Source of the DNA: Casuarius casuarius
Lineage: Eukaryota > Chordata > Aves > Casuariiformes > Casuariidae
Direction of reading: 5' to 3'
Length of the DNA stretch: 64,000 nucleotides
Assembly: GCA_003342895.1 (NCBI GenBank)
Contig: PTFA01000230.1
Coordinates: 310,001-374,000 of the forward strand
This document shows, in pieces, positions 11,215-24,194 of this stretch. The notes under the pieces were generated by a model. It saw nothing but the letters and a program-made list of their open reading frames with translations, ran no database searches and was not told where the DNA came from. The position numbers and the translations under genes are program-made. How positions within the stretch are numbered: the stretch's first letter is position 1; every line of letters begins with the position of its first letter.

Positions 11215-13720
11215 GGATGGATCCCAAAACAACCTAAGCGTTTGCAAATCAGCTGCTGAAATGCTTAGTTTTTGGCACAAGAGGAGTCCAGAATGGTATA
11301 TTAAGAACCAATGCTCTCAATCCAGTGTGTCTCAAGCCAGAAAAATCTGGCTCTTCTGAAAGGGCATTACCCCTTCCTCCTGTCCCCATCACAAGCAGGG
11401 AAATACCTACACCTGGCTGTTAGGAACTGGGAAGGAGTGGGTTCAGCCTTCAACTGTACTCCTCCCTCCTGGATGATGGGAGGTGACTGTGTCTGCTTTG
11501 GAGCTGCAGCCTGGAGCCTTCTCCCCAGGTAGGCACCATCGGCCTTTCTTTCCAAGAAAGGCTGCTGTTTCAAGTCCTTGCATGGTGAAATTTCTACTCC
11601 TCCCCACCCCAACTCTGGATTTTGTCCTTAATCTCCCTGTACTTCTCCTTGCTGCTCAAGCAATAGCACATGGGGGTATTATATGAACCTTTTTCTTTTT
11701 CAGGATAACAAGATACTGATGCACTTTGGCAAGGAGGGCTTGTATGACAACTTTGGGTGATCGTATGAGAACTTTGGATTGCTTTTGGTAATGCAGTTCA
11801 TATAACTGCATAAGATGCTACAGACCTCTCAAAGTGTCTGTTGTGCTTTTAAATCCTACACTGGGCTTTACGCTAGTCATGCATTCAAATCTGCAGACTC
11901 TTCAAGTGTGGGGATAATTGTTACAGTGTTCAAAGGGAGCCCTGCTCTAGGAATTGAGTAGAAGTACACTACCCTTGTTATTTCTCAGCAATCTCCCTAT
12001 TAAAGTCATTTACTTTACAGGGAATGATTTCTACCCCTCCTGCAGTAAGCTCTTGAGCTCAGCTTGCAATCAGAAAGTCTGTTTTATTTTGGCTTTTCTC
12101 CTCACACAGCATGTGGGGTTCTTTAAGCCTCCCAGGGAACTGTTGCCCTTCAAACCACGGCTGCGGAGATGCCCAGCAGCCAACTGGTGTTTGGCGAAAG
12201 TGCATTTGAGGGGCCTGTGGGTCCTCGGGACACAGAGTAGTGCGGGAGGCAGCACCTTGCATGTTGGCTTAGAAGAGAGATGTTAGCAGTTTTCTTGTGG
12301 TCATTGAAACAATGCATGGGGTCTCCACTCTGGGCAAGGGAAGGTTAATTTAACTTTAAATATTTGATGCTTCTACTTTTAGTGGCTAGTTTAGGCATGT
12401 ATTTGTTGCTGTAAGTATGACTGGTTCAGAAATAAGGCTCAGTGTTTGGGGGTTTTCCCATCTTGCCCGCTCTTTAAGATTTTCTACTTTCATCAGTCCC
12501 CCACTGCTGAAATAATTCTCTTTTTATGCTCTTTTTTTACTGAAGTGATTCTTCTGTGTGTGTCATTACACTGGGCAGGAGCTTTCATCTGTGTGGCTTG
12601 CTACATGGTAGAATTGTGACCTGCTGGTGAAGAACAGGATCCCTGGAGGTCCTGTTGAGGATAACATATAACCCCCAACTGGGCTGGAAAACCTCAGGGG
12701 AAAGAACCTATGGCACAGGCCACTGATAGGAAGACAAAGACTCCACTGGCTTCATTTGGCTTTGAAAATGAAGGATTAGGGTAACTTATAATGCTGCTAA
12801 TATGTCCTGCAGGGTAAATACAACTTACATTTGAATTCATTCAGAACCTGGAGTCTTACCCAAACAGGAAGGATTGTGTGTATCTAGGTGGACTGAAAAT
12901 TATTTCTTAGCTAACCTGAAAACATAGCAACTTCACTAAAATACCAGTGCAATAAACATAAAATGACCACTTTTCCAATACTGCATTTTCAATCATAATA
13001 TCTAAACCTGAGGTCTTCTCTCTGTTCTCTCTGTTCTGAGAATCAGATCAAGTCATTTCCCATGCATTTTTTGCAGTCTTTCTAGGCATCAGAATTAATT
13101 GGTTGTAAGCTCTATTTGTATGAACTGTATGCATATTTCGTCCACTGTGGCATTTGATGTGCCCTGTGTGATGGTAATGGCTTGGATGTTAATTCCACTG
13201 TGTCTCCACAATTTAAAATTTGTGCTACTTATTCTAATGAACTTGTCAGGAGTATAATCCTTAGGACGGTAGGAATCCTTGCTGGATATTAACAACCAAG
13301 TAATTGCTGTGTTTTGGCTGCTTTATTTTACCAAACCGCTGGCATAGCATATATCAGTCCTGCATGATGTGTATTTGACTGCTGTTACCCATGATGTTAG
13401 GGTAGTACATGCATCTCTACCATATTTGTGCAACTTGACTTGAATATAAATTCCAAGTTCTACCTTTTACAGCTCCTCCAGTCTCAGACCGTAGAGTCCT
13501 GAAGTCTTCTTGGACAAAACTGTGTTAGACTCAAAGGGGTTTTAGACTGCATGTGCTGAAAGACTGAGTCCTCTAGGAATAAAGCCCATTTCAGGAAAGA
13601 AAGACTCCTTTACATTTCTCCCTCTTTTTCCTCCTTCAGGTTTCTCCAGTGTCTTTTCTTTGCCTGAAGGGCTGAATTTATAGTGGTTTTACTCTTCCTG
13701 TCCTGAGAGTAGCTGCTCTT
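11215..13720. other. No gene called; one exon-like stretch noted
   Basis: A good acceptor with AG at 11702-11703 is followed by an 18-codon protein-like frame (DNKILMHFGKEGLYDNFG) that then meets a stop; no donor of quality follows before it. The frame 11954-12286 (+) has no recognisable domain. Otherwise plain AT-rich sequence. Confidence 0.45.
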
Positions 13721-13724
13721 TGTC

Positions 13725-13757
13725 TATGTGTGTGTGTGCATGCACACGTGTGTGTTT
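13725..13757. repeat. (TG)n/(CA)n microsatellite, imperfect
   Basis: 'tatgtgtgtgtgtgca' is followed by 'tgcacacgtgtgtgttt'. Alternating purine-pyrimidine, partly palindromic around tgcatgca, so capable of Z-DNA or cruciform structure. Confidence 0.8.
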
Positions 13758-13759
13758 CT

Positions 13760-15690
13760 CCCTTATTCTCTGCTAGCTCTTTCTCTGTGGTTTTCTCAGC
13801 TGACATCTGCCACCCAAGGGATCCTGCCCCAGGGGAGATACCAAGGAGGTGCCTCTGACTTGTGGAAGAGAGTTAAAAAAGACCATTAGGTAGCTCATAT
13901 AGCAATAAATATGCAATGCTAATAGGACTTGCAATGCAATGCTAACAGTGACACTATGTGTGGGCTAAGGTAAACTTTTGATGTTGATTAATTCAGGTCA
14001 GGTTAGGGCAGACGCTTTGAAATAAGTATCTCTGCCTCCAACTGTTCTACAGAGGTGGCTAAGCTTTGCCCCCAATGCAAAGTGATAGGTAAGGCTGTCA
14101 GACTGACTTATCATAAGGAAAGAATTAAAGGTGATGTCCTCCAGAAATAACTTATTCCCATAAGCCTGAACATCAGGCAAAGGAAGGATTATGGTGAAAG
14201 TTGCCCTAGCTTAAACTGAGGAGAGAATGAAATAATAAGGCTATATGCATTATAAAGAACAGACTTATTCATTCCTATTTGATTTCTTTCTTTCTTGTTT
14301 TCTTTTCTTTTTTTGTCCACACCCATTCTGATTGTTTAAACATGGCTTGTGATGAGACCTGATATAGTGATAGACCTAGCAAAATTTTTTTGCCTTTTGG
14401 TTGAGCACTGCAGAGGCACTCTCTGAGTTATAGTTTTATGTATTGAGAAAAGGGACAGTTGGGTGGAGAAAAGGTTGAACCATCTCAAAATCAAATATTG
14501 TTCACATATTGTGAGGTTAAAAAGTTGTAAGGCTTGTTCCTAAAAGCCAACTTGTCTGACTCAGGATTGAATAATGTTGATGTTAAAAGGTCTGATGGGT
14601 CTGTTCTTCCAAATGAGATCTGGGTAGTCAAGCAAACAACAGTTCATTCTGGGTGTATAACACAGTGACACGAAGACAAATAACCTAGTGAAAGAGCCCT
14701 GAGACTGACTGTGGAATTACCTAATTGCGGATAAATAAGAGTAGAGGTCATCAGCATCCCAGCTTTTGCTAAATTTAGGTTGACTGCCTAAGAAAGGAAA
14801 TAGCTTTCAAGAAAATGTAGAATGTTCGCCAAGATGTTAGGTGGTGGAAAAATCAAGCATCATAAGGAGACTTTGTATTTTACAATTTAAGACTTAAGGA
14901 TAATTCGAAATTTCTCTCAGTGTGCAACAGCAAACTATAACAGACAATCTCTAGCTGTGCTATCAGAATTTTGCAAATCCAGAGACTGAACAAAGAAGTT
15001 TCTTGAAAATCCAAATGTGAAAAATGTAAATATGCTCTTGTACATGCATGTCCTAAGCAGAACATGAAGCCAAGTAAAGTGAACAAAATCTGACTGGTTA
15101 TAGTTAGTTTGAACTCAGTTTGTTTGATCATGTTATTGATCATGGATCTGTCAAAAATTTCATCGTTTACAGCAATGTATTTACCTCTTTAGAATCACTG
15201 TTAGAAGGTCCCATCTCTTTTCTTGCCCCTCTGCCAGCATCCCTTCTCCATCCTGTGGGAGGGAGACCATCCCCAGGCTATTTTTTCTCCCTTAGCACAT
15301 AGTCACTCAAACAATTGACTTGGCACTTAGTGCAACTGAGAGGATGGGAACTTTGGGGGAGAGGGAAAAGGAATACGATAAGAAGGGAGAAAAGGAGCTG
15401 AGATAAATGGTTGCGGGGGGGAAACCTTTCTGAAACACATTAGTCACTGATTGAAAGCATTCTCTGTCAGTAGGTCTGCTTTAGGAGGCTCTACTTCTCT
15501 CTCCTGGGAGTCCCAGTTTTCTTAGGATCTTCTTGTTTCAAATATGTTCAAAGAGGTTGCACTGATGAGTATATGCAAGATATTTCCTTTGCAGTGTAAA
15601 AGAAACAAAAAGTCCATTTCTCTCCTTCACTCTTGTCACGTAGTATAAACAAATGTCACTAGCTCAACAGGATAGTCAGGTAAACTGAAA
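13760..15690. other. No gene called
   Basis: An acceptor at about 13800 (pyrimidine-rich, 'ttttctcag') opens a 29-codon frame to a TAG at about 13890; the only donor-like sites inside are poor. A direct repeat of 'tgatcatg' (15124 and 15136) and GATC-rich palindromes lie near 15120-15145. No repeats recognised. Confidence 0.45.
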
Positions 15691-15693
15691 AAG

Positions 15694-15715
15694 ATATATA
15701 TATATATATATATAT
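15694..15715. repeat. (AT)11 microsatellite
   Basis: A pure AT dinucleotide run, continuing imperfectly as gtata. Expected to be length-polymorphic. Confidence 0.9.
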
Positions 15716-15720
15716 GTATA

Positions 15721-17450
15721 GAATGCCATTCAGAGTAAAATTCTATGTCATGTTGTTTCAGCGTCATACCCAGATTATTTTGTTTAAGCTGCTAAATGCT
15801 TTGTGACCGGTAATGACTTCTGTGATGAGTAAGGTGATGAGGACCATGCAGTCTCCTGCATTGTGATTAAGCAGTAGTCATTTGTGCCAGTCAGGAAGGT
15901 TTCTTATGCCTACAGACATCTTTGGATACCACTTCTTGCTTACTGCAGGTACATTTGGATGGGTGTCATGTGCAGTATTAGTGGTATAAAGAGGTCTTCT
16001 TAATCTTCAGTCCCTCCTGAACAAGTGGCACAGGGAACAACATGGAGTCTACAGCGAATGGGCAATTCAGAGATGCAGCAATGGATTAGTGGATCACATC
16101 AAACTATGAGCCCCGATCAGGATCTCAAGATGTTAGATTTGGTTTAGCAGGGGCCAGGTTCCCCGGTGATACCTGCAGGGCTAGCAAGGATGGACTAATC
16201 TGTCCAGTTTGGGGTCCAAACAGAACTGGTAAGATTTGTGTAATATTGGCTTGGGACACACAGCACAGCTTTGATTCAAAGCCTGGTGAGAGTGGCAGTG
16301 GGAGTGAACCAACAAATTTAAAGAGCTTTGAATCAGGCTTCAGATTTGTACTGTGAATAAAGTTTAGTCTCATTTAGTCCTAACTAGAGAATAACACACC
16401 CAGACAATAAACACACCTTCTGTATGCTTAGGAATTGAGGGGTTTGGATACTGAGGTCTGCGTTTTCTTGGGGGTTTTTTGGTGTGGGTTTTCTTTTTTT
16501 CACCCCACAAACCTTACATTACTGCACAAGGAAGAACTAGGTAGATAGATTCTCCAAACAGACATTGGGGGAAAAGGAGGAAAAAGTTTCTCCTGCAGTC
16601 AAGGTACGGAGCCGAAATTTTTATCTTCAGCATGTGAACTAGTGAGAGCGTGTGTGTATGTGTTTTTCAAGGAACCTGAGCTGGAATAGAGAAGGTGGGA
16701 AGAGAAATCAAATTTAAAATCAGCAATAAAAAAAGAAAAGGAGAATTAAACTGCCAATCAGACTTAAGCTGCTTTTAGTCACTAGCTAGTTGTTGATCTA
16801 CTAAATGGTAATTTAAATAGTAGCACACAAGTATTCCACAGTCTGCTTTTCAACAAACCTTTTTTTTAAACAGTGAGACAGTGCTGATGTGATTATGGTA
16901 ATAAATTATTATGGGCTTAAAAAAAAAGAATTACATTGCATTTTGGATGCTGTAAAACTTACAGTAAGTCTGTGGTTTCAATACCGATAAATAGTTCTTA
17001 TTATATTATAGAATAACTATTCTTTGTTTGGAGGCTGAAAGCAGAAATTAAAAAATGTGGTTCATTTATGAAAACTTTTTTTTAATGTTGCATAAGGTCA
17101 TATTATTGCAACGAAATGGCTGAATACAAAAAAGCTCAACAAGGACCCTATTTCAGGGTATGATGAGTGCTGTGATGGAGCAAGCTAGATGACTGTATAT
17201 TGCACCAAAAGCAATGAAATATGAACCAGGTGATTTCATATTCATTGCTCTGTACAGGCTACATCATTGCTATGACAGCAGGCTCTTGGTTATTGTAAGG
17301 CTCATGGTACGCAGAATGATCAGTCCCATAAGCTGTTACACTTTGCATAGTCATGTTTCCCCTGGCATCATAACATTAGTTATCATACCGTCCAAGTTCT
17401 TGTCTCTGGGCTGCACTGACCTGTCTCTCACTTAAGCAGTCCTGTTCTTA
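15721..17450. other. No gene seen
   Basis: Short frames only. 17050-17160 contains AT-rich, high-complexity sequence with homeodomain-like cores that may be constrained, but no evidence beyond texture. Confidence 0.5.
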
Positions 17451-17455
17451 CAAAT

Positions 17456-17497
17456 GTACTAGTACTAGTACTTTTGAGTACTCTGAGTACTCAAAAG
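17456..17497. repeat. Palindrome cluster: 16-bp perfect palindrome abutting a 12-bp-arm hairpin
   Basis: 17456-17471 reads gtactagtactagtac, identical to its own reverse complement. It overlaps by one or two bases a second inverted repeat: cttttgagtact (17471-17482) against agtactcaaaag (17486-17497), with a 3-base loop ctg. Together 42 bases are almost wholly self-complementary and built of the units gtact and ctagta. This could extrude as a cruciform; no surrounding terminal repeats or target duplications were seen to mark a transposon. Confidence 0.85.
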
Positions 17498-17499
17498 GA

Positions 17500-20400
17500 T
17501 TATCATCTCAAAAGTTTTCCTGAAATATCTTGTTTGGATACAGCGATGATGGGTGACTCTGGAAGGATGTAGCTTGAGTGTTACAGGGAGAACTGGCTTT
17601 TCACACTGGTCATGTGTTGACGTCATCGTGAAGAAGGTGACAACATGTTTACTGAGCATCAGATCATTCTGAGGGCCTACTGAATTACTCTTCAGTGCCT
17701 TAGAGATTGCTCAAGTGTTTGCAGGAGGGAGGTACGTATGGCTTGGAACCAGACCACCTGTGTAATTATTCTTACCCTTGTGCAATGCTGCTGCAACTGG
17801 AAATAATTGCTGCAGTACTCCTAGGGCCCCCGAGGCTTAAACACGACATTTGCAGGCTTGGTTTCCTTGTCCGAAGGCTCAACAAGAGCTTAGATTTGAT
17901 AAATCTTCAGGCATGATGCCAATCGTTTCCTGGAAAGGTATAGGGGTGTATTGAGGACCTGGCATATGTGAGGAGGCAAAAGATTCTGAGTCAGTTACTG
18001 CAGGGCACAACCAAAGTGCTGCTCAGCTATTGCAGGATGGAAACTGTGCGTGGGATTCAGCTCCATGTTAAGACACGGATTAAGATTTTTGCATGCAGAT
18101 GTGTAAATGTGAGCTAATGTCTAAGCATAGAAAGTGAACCAGTTTACCCTAAGATAGACACTTACTAACTACTCAGCTGAAGAGCTCTTGTGGCTCTGTT
18201 GATTGTATTCTACATGGTAAAAACATCTTAATAAAGGTGTTAAGGTGATTTAACAAATAGCTGAAGCCCACTCTGTGTGTTGATACCACCTTAGTTCATT
18301 TGAAGCGCCCAGAATTTAAAAGGAATATATCACATTCTTTAAAAAAATGGAGAGTCAATCTGTTCAGTCTTAGCTGTAGTAACTCTAGGTAGTAAGACTG
18401 AAAGTGTGTACAGTCACACTGATGAGATATTGCGATCGTTGCCATTGGATAGAGACCTGTGTAAATCTACAGGTGTGTGGTAGAGCTGGCTGGAAGAATG
18501 AGTCACATGCTGGCCATGGTAGAGAAACCTTCTTACTTGCAATGAACTGCATGATTTTTGTGTGGCTGGAGTACTGGGAGAAGCTGGGTTTATGTCCCTA
18601 GAAATGAAGACCATTTGGTCTTGATATGAGGATGTGACAGATACGATTACTTATCTCTGCTATTTTCCCCATTGTCATGGAAAATAAGTGGGGACTGACA
18701 CATTCCCTTTCAAAACTGTCATTGTTCCTATTCCAATTCTATTTCAGTAGATTTGTGTGTCATCTAGAGTTACAAGAGGCTCCCTATCTGGGATATAAAC
18801 ATTCATTCTGGTTTGCCTTGAAAAGCCCTCTGAAAACTGTGCAAATAGCTAAAGAAAGTTTTGTGCCTGCAAACAATCATTCACTGATGGGCTGGCAGTT
18901 GGCTGGTACTTTTTAATTGACATTAAGAGCAACACAGACTTTTGAAGCCTTAGCAGAGAGTACAGTCTTGCAAAAGTTTCCACTGCTTATTTGAATGAGA
19001 ATTACTCCTTTTCATGTCAGTGAGCATTTGTTGGAATTGGATCCATAGCTCACTGCTAATTTTGCAAGCAAAATGCCATTTTGATTGCTCATTGAGCTTG
19101 TTTCTAAATACTTTTAAGAATACACTGAGAACTCGCTTTGGGATTTTACCTAAATAAGAAAATATCTAAACTTATAGCTGATAGAAATGATTTCCTGTAG
19201 ACTCCAGAGTACTTCATAGAGTGAAAAAAGGAACGATACCTTTCCAATTATATTCACCTGCAAATGTGCAGGGGAAAAAAACCCCCAAATCTCAAACATT
19301 GTATAGGCTGGGACAGACAGTATATATATAGACAGAAAAACTGAACAAGATGTGAAAAATAAGGTTCAATAAGATTACGACAAATTGCTTCTGTCTTATG
19401 TATGATTTGCAACTCTAAAGATGAGCCATGTGTCAAGGAATACTGAGGGGCCAAGGAACAGCCCAGACTAAAATGAACAACATATTCAGTCCTATCCTCA
19501 ATAAGCAAGGAAGAAAAGCTCAGCTGAATTCAATTTTCTTCTCCCTTTCCTTTAAGCTAATCCTGTATGTATTTTCCTACAGCAGTCCATTTTTCTGTTA
19601 GTAATGAAAAGTACTATGCATGCAGTTGTCTCTCTTTTTGCTTAATATGTTATCTTGGTACACTGTGAGCTGAGACTTCATTAGTCTATTTTTCTGGCTG
19701 TCTTTCAGTCTGAGGATTACAAGGTTAACACTTCTTTAATTTCCTTTCCTGCCCCTTCAGGGGTGAAATCCTGGCTCCATCAAGGTCAGTATCAAAGCTC
19801 ATGTTGACAATGTCAAGTGAGAGATTGAATCCTCAAAGGAGGCAGTGGAAGGAAGAGAAATATGTCCAATTGAACATGATTTTTTCCTGTAAATATAAGT
19901 AAATTTAAGACTATTTAGCTGTCTTAACCCAGAATCTTTACTGAAACAGCTCTATAATAGTTTTGAAAGAGAAGAGCTGCAAGATACTAACCATCTAATA
20001 ATGGCTAAGCTAAGAGAGAGTCAGCTACCTGCTATTTGATTTTTTTTTTAATGCTTTTAAACAGCATACAGCCAAGAAGTCATGAACATGTTACTTAAAC
20101 ATTAGAAAATTGTTAAATGATTCACTGAACTAAGGCCATGATGTCTCTTGCATTGCCTAAATTTTGGATTTAACCAGATCAATCTTGTGAAAACACTTAG
20201 AATTTTGTGTTGACGGGTTTTCATGTGTATTCAAAACCAAATTGTTAATATTTGGTCTAAATTTCTAATCCACATCCTTGAGAGGTGGACACTGCCAAGT
20301 GGGAGAAGGAAAATGTTTTCCATAGAAAATGTGGTGGAGTTGAGTCATCAACAATCTAAAAGACATGCAGATGAGCAGCACTATTTTCCCATGATGATTT

Positions 20401-23195
20401 TCATGTGTCAAATTATTCTTTCGTGGTATTGCGATGAGGAGATGAACAGAAAATGTTTCACACAAACAGGATGGCTGGGAGCAAGTTCTGTTAAGAGTTA
20501 TTATTACCTGCACTTTTATAACAACAAAATATCTGGACTACTTTGCCACTTCCATTTTTTTAATCACTTTTCCCAAAACTAAGAACATAAATCATGTATT
20601 TGGCAACTCCCAACAACAATCAACTGATTAGTTTGACAGGCCTCGAAAAAGAATAAATTTCTTAACAGCTATTATTCATCCAGTGCTATTAGACTGAACA
20701 AGCCTGAACAAAAAGGTGTATAATTGGCCAAATTATACTGAAAAATGTAATATAAAATAACAAGAAGTAACAGCAACCATCACCCAAACTTCATGGCAGA
20801 TTGGCATTATGGTGCTGTTAGGCAAAATCATCATTATTTGTGAAGGTTTGTGCTGACGTAGAAAGTGTATTACCGTCATTAAAATAATTAAAGTGTGTGG
20901 AGAAGTGAGGGAAACCCCAAATCCCTTACTGAAAATATTTGTTGTTAGATAAGACCGGATGAATCTTAAAAAAAAGAATCTGTATAACACACCTAAACTG
21001 AAATTGCAGGATGTTGCATGTGTTGAGGTTTTTTTCCCCTTTAACTTATTTCAAAATATTGCTATTTTGTATCAATTATTTATTTTAAAATTCCCCAGTT
21101 TTTAATGTGTTGGAGATTCTTACATGCAGTCTCTGTGACAACTTTTTTCCCTATTTAAAAACAAAACAAGGAACCTTTGGGAAGGAAGAGACAGTAATCA
21201 TAGTCGTAAACACAGAGAGAAGATGAAACTGCATATTGAGTTGGAAACAACTCAGCTGCTGAACAAAAATTTCCAAAACTGTTCAAGTATTGTAAAGGCT
21301 TTTTGTTATTTTGTGCTTTTTTATCTCTCTTGAAGGAATCCTAAAGTTACCTTCCATCACTTAATTGTTCTTAAAGAACAGATTCTTTCAGTAAGGATTG
21401 TTTTCTCTTTATCTTCTTCAGTGCTTTGAATCCTAGGGCCCAAGCATTTCGTGTTCCCAAGGCATAGTGCATCTTAGCCTTTTATGCTGTGAGTCTACTC
21501 CAATTGACTCAAAGGGAGCCAAAGCTATGTCTTTTTTTTTTACTTTATGTAAAAGTTGAGATTCTTAATGGAACCTGAAGAATGTTTTACATTTGCACGG
21601 AGCTTTCATCAAGCTATGGGATATTTTCCACACTAATCAATGTTATCTCTCTAGCATCTGCTTCTGAGGATAAGGAGCTCATGGAGGGGGTAATTTTTTG
21701 CTGTTGTTTGGGGGGGATTTGGAAGATACACAGAAGTCTTTATTAATATTTAATATTCTTGGATTTAGTGATTCTCTTGCTGATCTTCATCATTTTACTA
21801 TCCACATCATCAGGGTAGGGGGCCTGGAGGGTGGGAGCTTGCCAATCTTTTCTGCTAACGTTTCATCCAAAGTAGGACACTTTATAAATGCAGACATAAT
21901 GAGGTCCGGAGGTACTAATTACATTATTTTTCTTTCTGGTTCTTACTTTTTAACACTTCTGTGACAAAACCCCTCCTGTGTTTATCCAAACAGTGTTTTC
22001 GGGGGTTTTTTGTTTGTTTTTTGTTGAATCTAGGAGTATACTGAAGAGCAGTACATCATTAAAGCAAATGGCACCTCCCTGAACATACAGGGACGGTAAA
22101 CTACAGCAAGACCTTTTAAGAATCGTCCTTGTATAAATACAAGTAATAGCCCCTGTGATTCATTATATACTATGAGATATCCTAAAGATGTGACTTGAAT
22201 GATCACATGAAAGGAAGCAATTTAATAAAGTTCACAGATGTATAACTCTGAGTAGGACTAGATACTCATTAAATGATTTCATGAAAAACAAACCGAGCCA
22301 GATGTTTCAGTTTCCAAGCTGTTTGATGTACTATCATCAAATAGTATATCTTTCTCTCTTTAGGAAACTCTCATGCTAGAGTTATATGTTACAAAAAGAA
22401 TTAAAATGATTAATTTTGTATTAGAGCCACATATTTGGCTTTAGTGTATATGCAGGTAAATATTTAGTGACATTACTGCTCAGTATGTGACTGAAGGAGA
22501 TGTATGATTTATAATCTTGTATTAATCCATGAGATTATCAAATGTCAAAATATACCTTATTGGCCCTGATTTGTGCTAGTGAAAATCTATTACAGTGTAT
22601 CAGGGTGGGATTTGTTCTTCCTCAGTTCTTGACAGCTCTGACCCAGGCTCTGGAACAGTTTTTTTTCTTACAATGAACCTCTAGTGATAATGAAGGTTGT
22701 TGCTTTCATGTGTCGTTTATCGTGCTTTAGCACTTGTACAGTGAATTTCACTTTTTAATGCTAGAAGCTAATATCATACAAAACTTAGATAATTACTTTC
22801 AGTCACCACTCCAAATCAGTCTGTGATTAGAGACATGGGCAAAAGCGTGGGGGGCTCTGTTGTAGTTCCTTGGCATTGTTCTGCCATTGCAGAGAAGGCC
22901 TTTTCACAGTGTAAAGAAGCCTTTAAATGCAAGAATCAAGATTGGTGCTCTAGATTGGAAAGGATTCAAACATTCTTGTATTTCCAATAGCCCCCACTTC
23001 TGATTCATTTTATTAACCATTTCATTATCACCAGAGAGAGAAAAACGTACTTTAAGTAATACTTTTATTTTTTAGTATTCCACTCTGACCTATTCCATGC
23101 ACTCAAACAATGCCAGGGGATAAAATGATGAGTATTAGATATTAAAATATATGTGCTACTAAAAAGTTTGCCATGAATCAACTAAGTAGATTCCA
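17500..23195. other. No gene seen; long AT-rich stretch
   Basis: Many short frames on both strands, the longest 20223-20582 (+, 119 codons), with no domain, no splice support and an overlapping minus frame of similar length. Poly-T runs near 20040 and 21530. 'ttggccctgatttgtgctag' at about 22560 may be another scrap of the old amniote repeat family, too short to call. Confidence 0.55.
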
Positions 23196-23199
23196 CAAC

Positions 23200-23420
23200 A
23201 TTTTTGTTGCATTATAAACTGTTATTCAGACAGGCAATCTGTGCACTTTTAATCCTGCTGTCATTAGTGACTGGATTTCACTGTGGCAGCTTTTTGGACT
23301 TCTAACAATCTCCGTAAAGATATGAATTTGGCAAAGGAACTTTTTTGGCAATTAAAACATTTCACTCTGCAATTGCCATCAGGGGCCAAGTATGGCAGAC
23401 CTGGTTCATTTTTCTGTCTG
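23200..23420. promoter_or_regulatory. Constrained-looking non-exonic block (possible enhancer)
   Basis: Balanced, high-complexity sequence without coding frame, with repeated homeodomain-type cores (cattag, ttaaaa/caatta) and SOX-like acaat/attgt motifs, for example near 23255-23275 and 23300-23365. No repeat family fits. Conservation is inferred from texture only. Confidence 0.2.
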
Positions 23421-23809
23421 AAAATTTTTTTTTTTTTTGGTAGTGTTCAGAGAAAATAGTCAATTATTCTGGTAAATGCTCCTCATATATTTAAAAAGGC
23501 ATATATTTCATTGTTAGAAGAGGGCTTTGCTGGAAATTAAAAATGGAACTAGGGACAGATTCATAAATGGTGTAAGCTTTGGAAGCTCCAGTGGTTGCCC
23601 TACGGTCACTTAGCTACCTGTGCTGTAGCAAGGATTCCCAGAATGGTTTATTCTTGGCAGTTAAGAATGAAGTCATGAGTTTGACTGAGAAAATCAAATT
23701 AATCCAATGTTTACATATTTGGGTCACACAAGTGTGCCACTCTGTAATATAGTTGCAATGGCCAAACTCATTGCCTAATATTTTAGACTTGAGAACTTCC
23801 ACCCTCCTT

Positions 23810-23832
23810 TCTCTCTCTCTGTCTCTCTCTCT
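23810..23832 (+). repeat. (CT)n microsatellite forming a polypyrimidine tract
   Basis: Twelve CT-type steps interrupted by one G (…ctctctgtctctctct), ending in 'ctag' with AG at 23833-23834. It would score as a splice acceptor, but no donor of good consensus follows within the next 300 bases. Confidence 0.85.
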
Positions 23833-23834
23833 AG

Positions 23835-24190
23835 GAGTCTGAGGGCCTCAAGAGCTTCTGATATTGTTTTGTACAACAACTGCTGCCATGAGATCAAGAT
23901 CCCTGACAGGCTTGTTTGGGTGATTCAGGGACTGGGTCATTTTAATAAGAAATGCAAAATGCAGGGCAGTGTTGCCTCAGCTGTGCTGCAGACTCAGTTC
24001 TTTCTGTTTTATGGAAGTCCCTCTAGGCCAACATTTAATGCTGTGGCTGACCGCAGAATATGCTCTGAAGCCTGGTTCACACACATTTGCTCCATAGAAA
24101 CAGCTGGACTCCTCTTTTGTGCTACTAATAAAAATTCTGCATGATTAAATTGATCTTGCTCTCAGAAATGATTTAAATGCTCTGTAATAA
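23835..24190. promoter_or_regulatory. Constrained-looking block after the CT tract
   Basis: High-complexity, moderate GC sequence for 350 bases, with AT-rich homeodomain-like motifs in the last 70 (tgctactaataaaaattc, gatttaaatg). A frame 23869-24144 (+, 91 codons) is open but has no recognised product and no bounded splice sites. Likely regulatory or neutral; the evidence is texture only. Confidence 0.2.
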
Positions 24191-24194
24191 AGTG

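Noticed and set aside
11704..11760. Acceptor followed by DNKILMHFGKEGLYDNFG then stop
   Set aside because: Only 18 codons, no donor, contains a local duplication (acaactttgg/agaactttgg).
13801..13889. Acceptor followed by a 29-codon protein-like frame
   Set aside because: Stops soon and no good donor before the stop; shows how readily such matches occur by chance.
20223..20582. 119-codon + strand frame
   Set aside because: No splice support or domain; opposite strand is also open for 82 codons.
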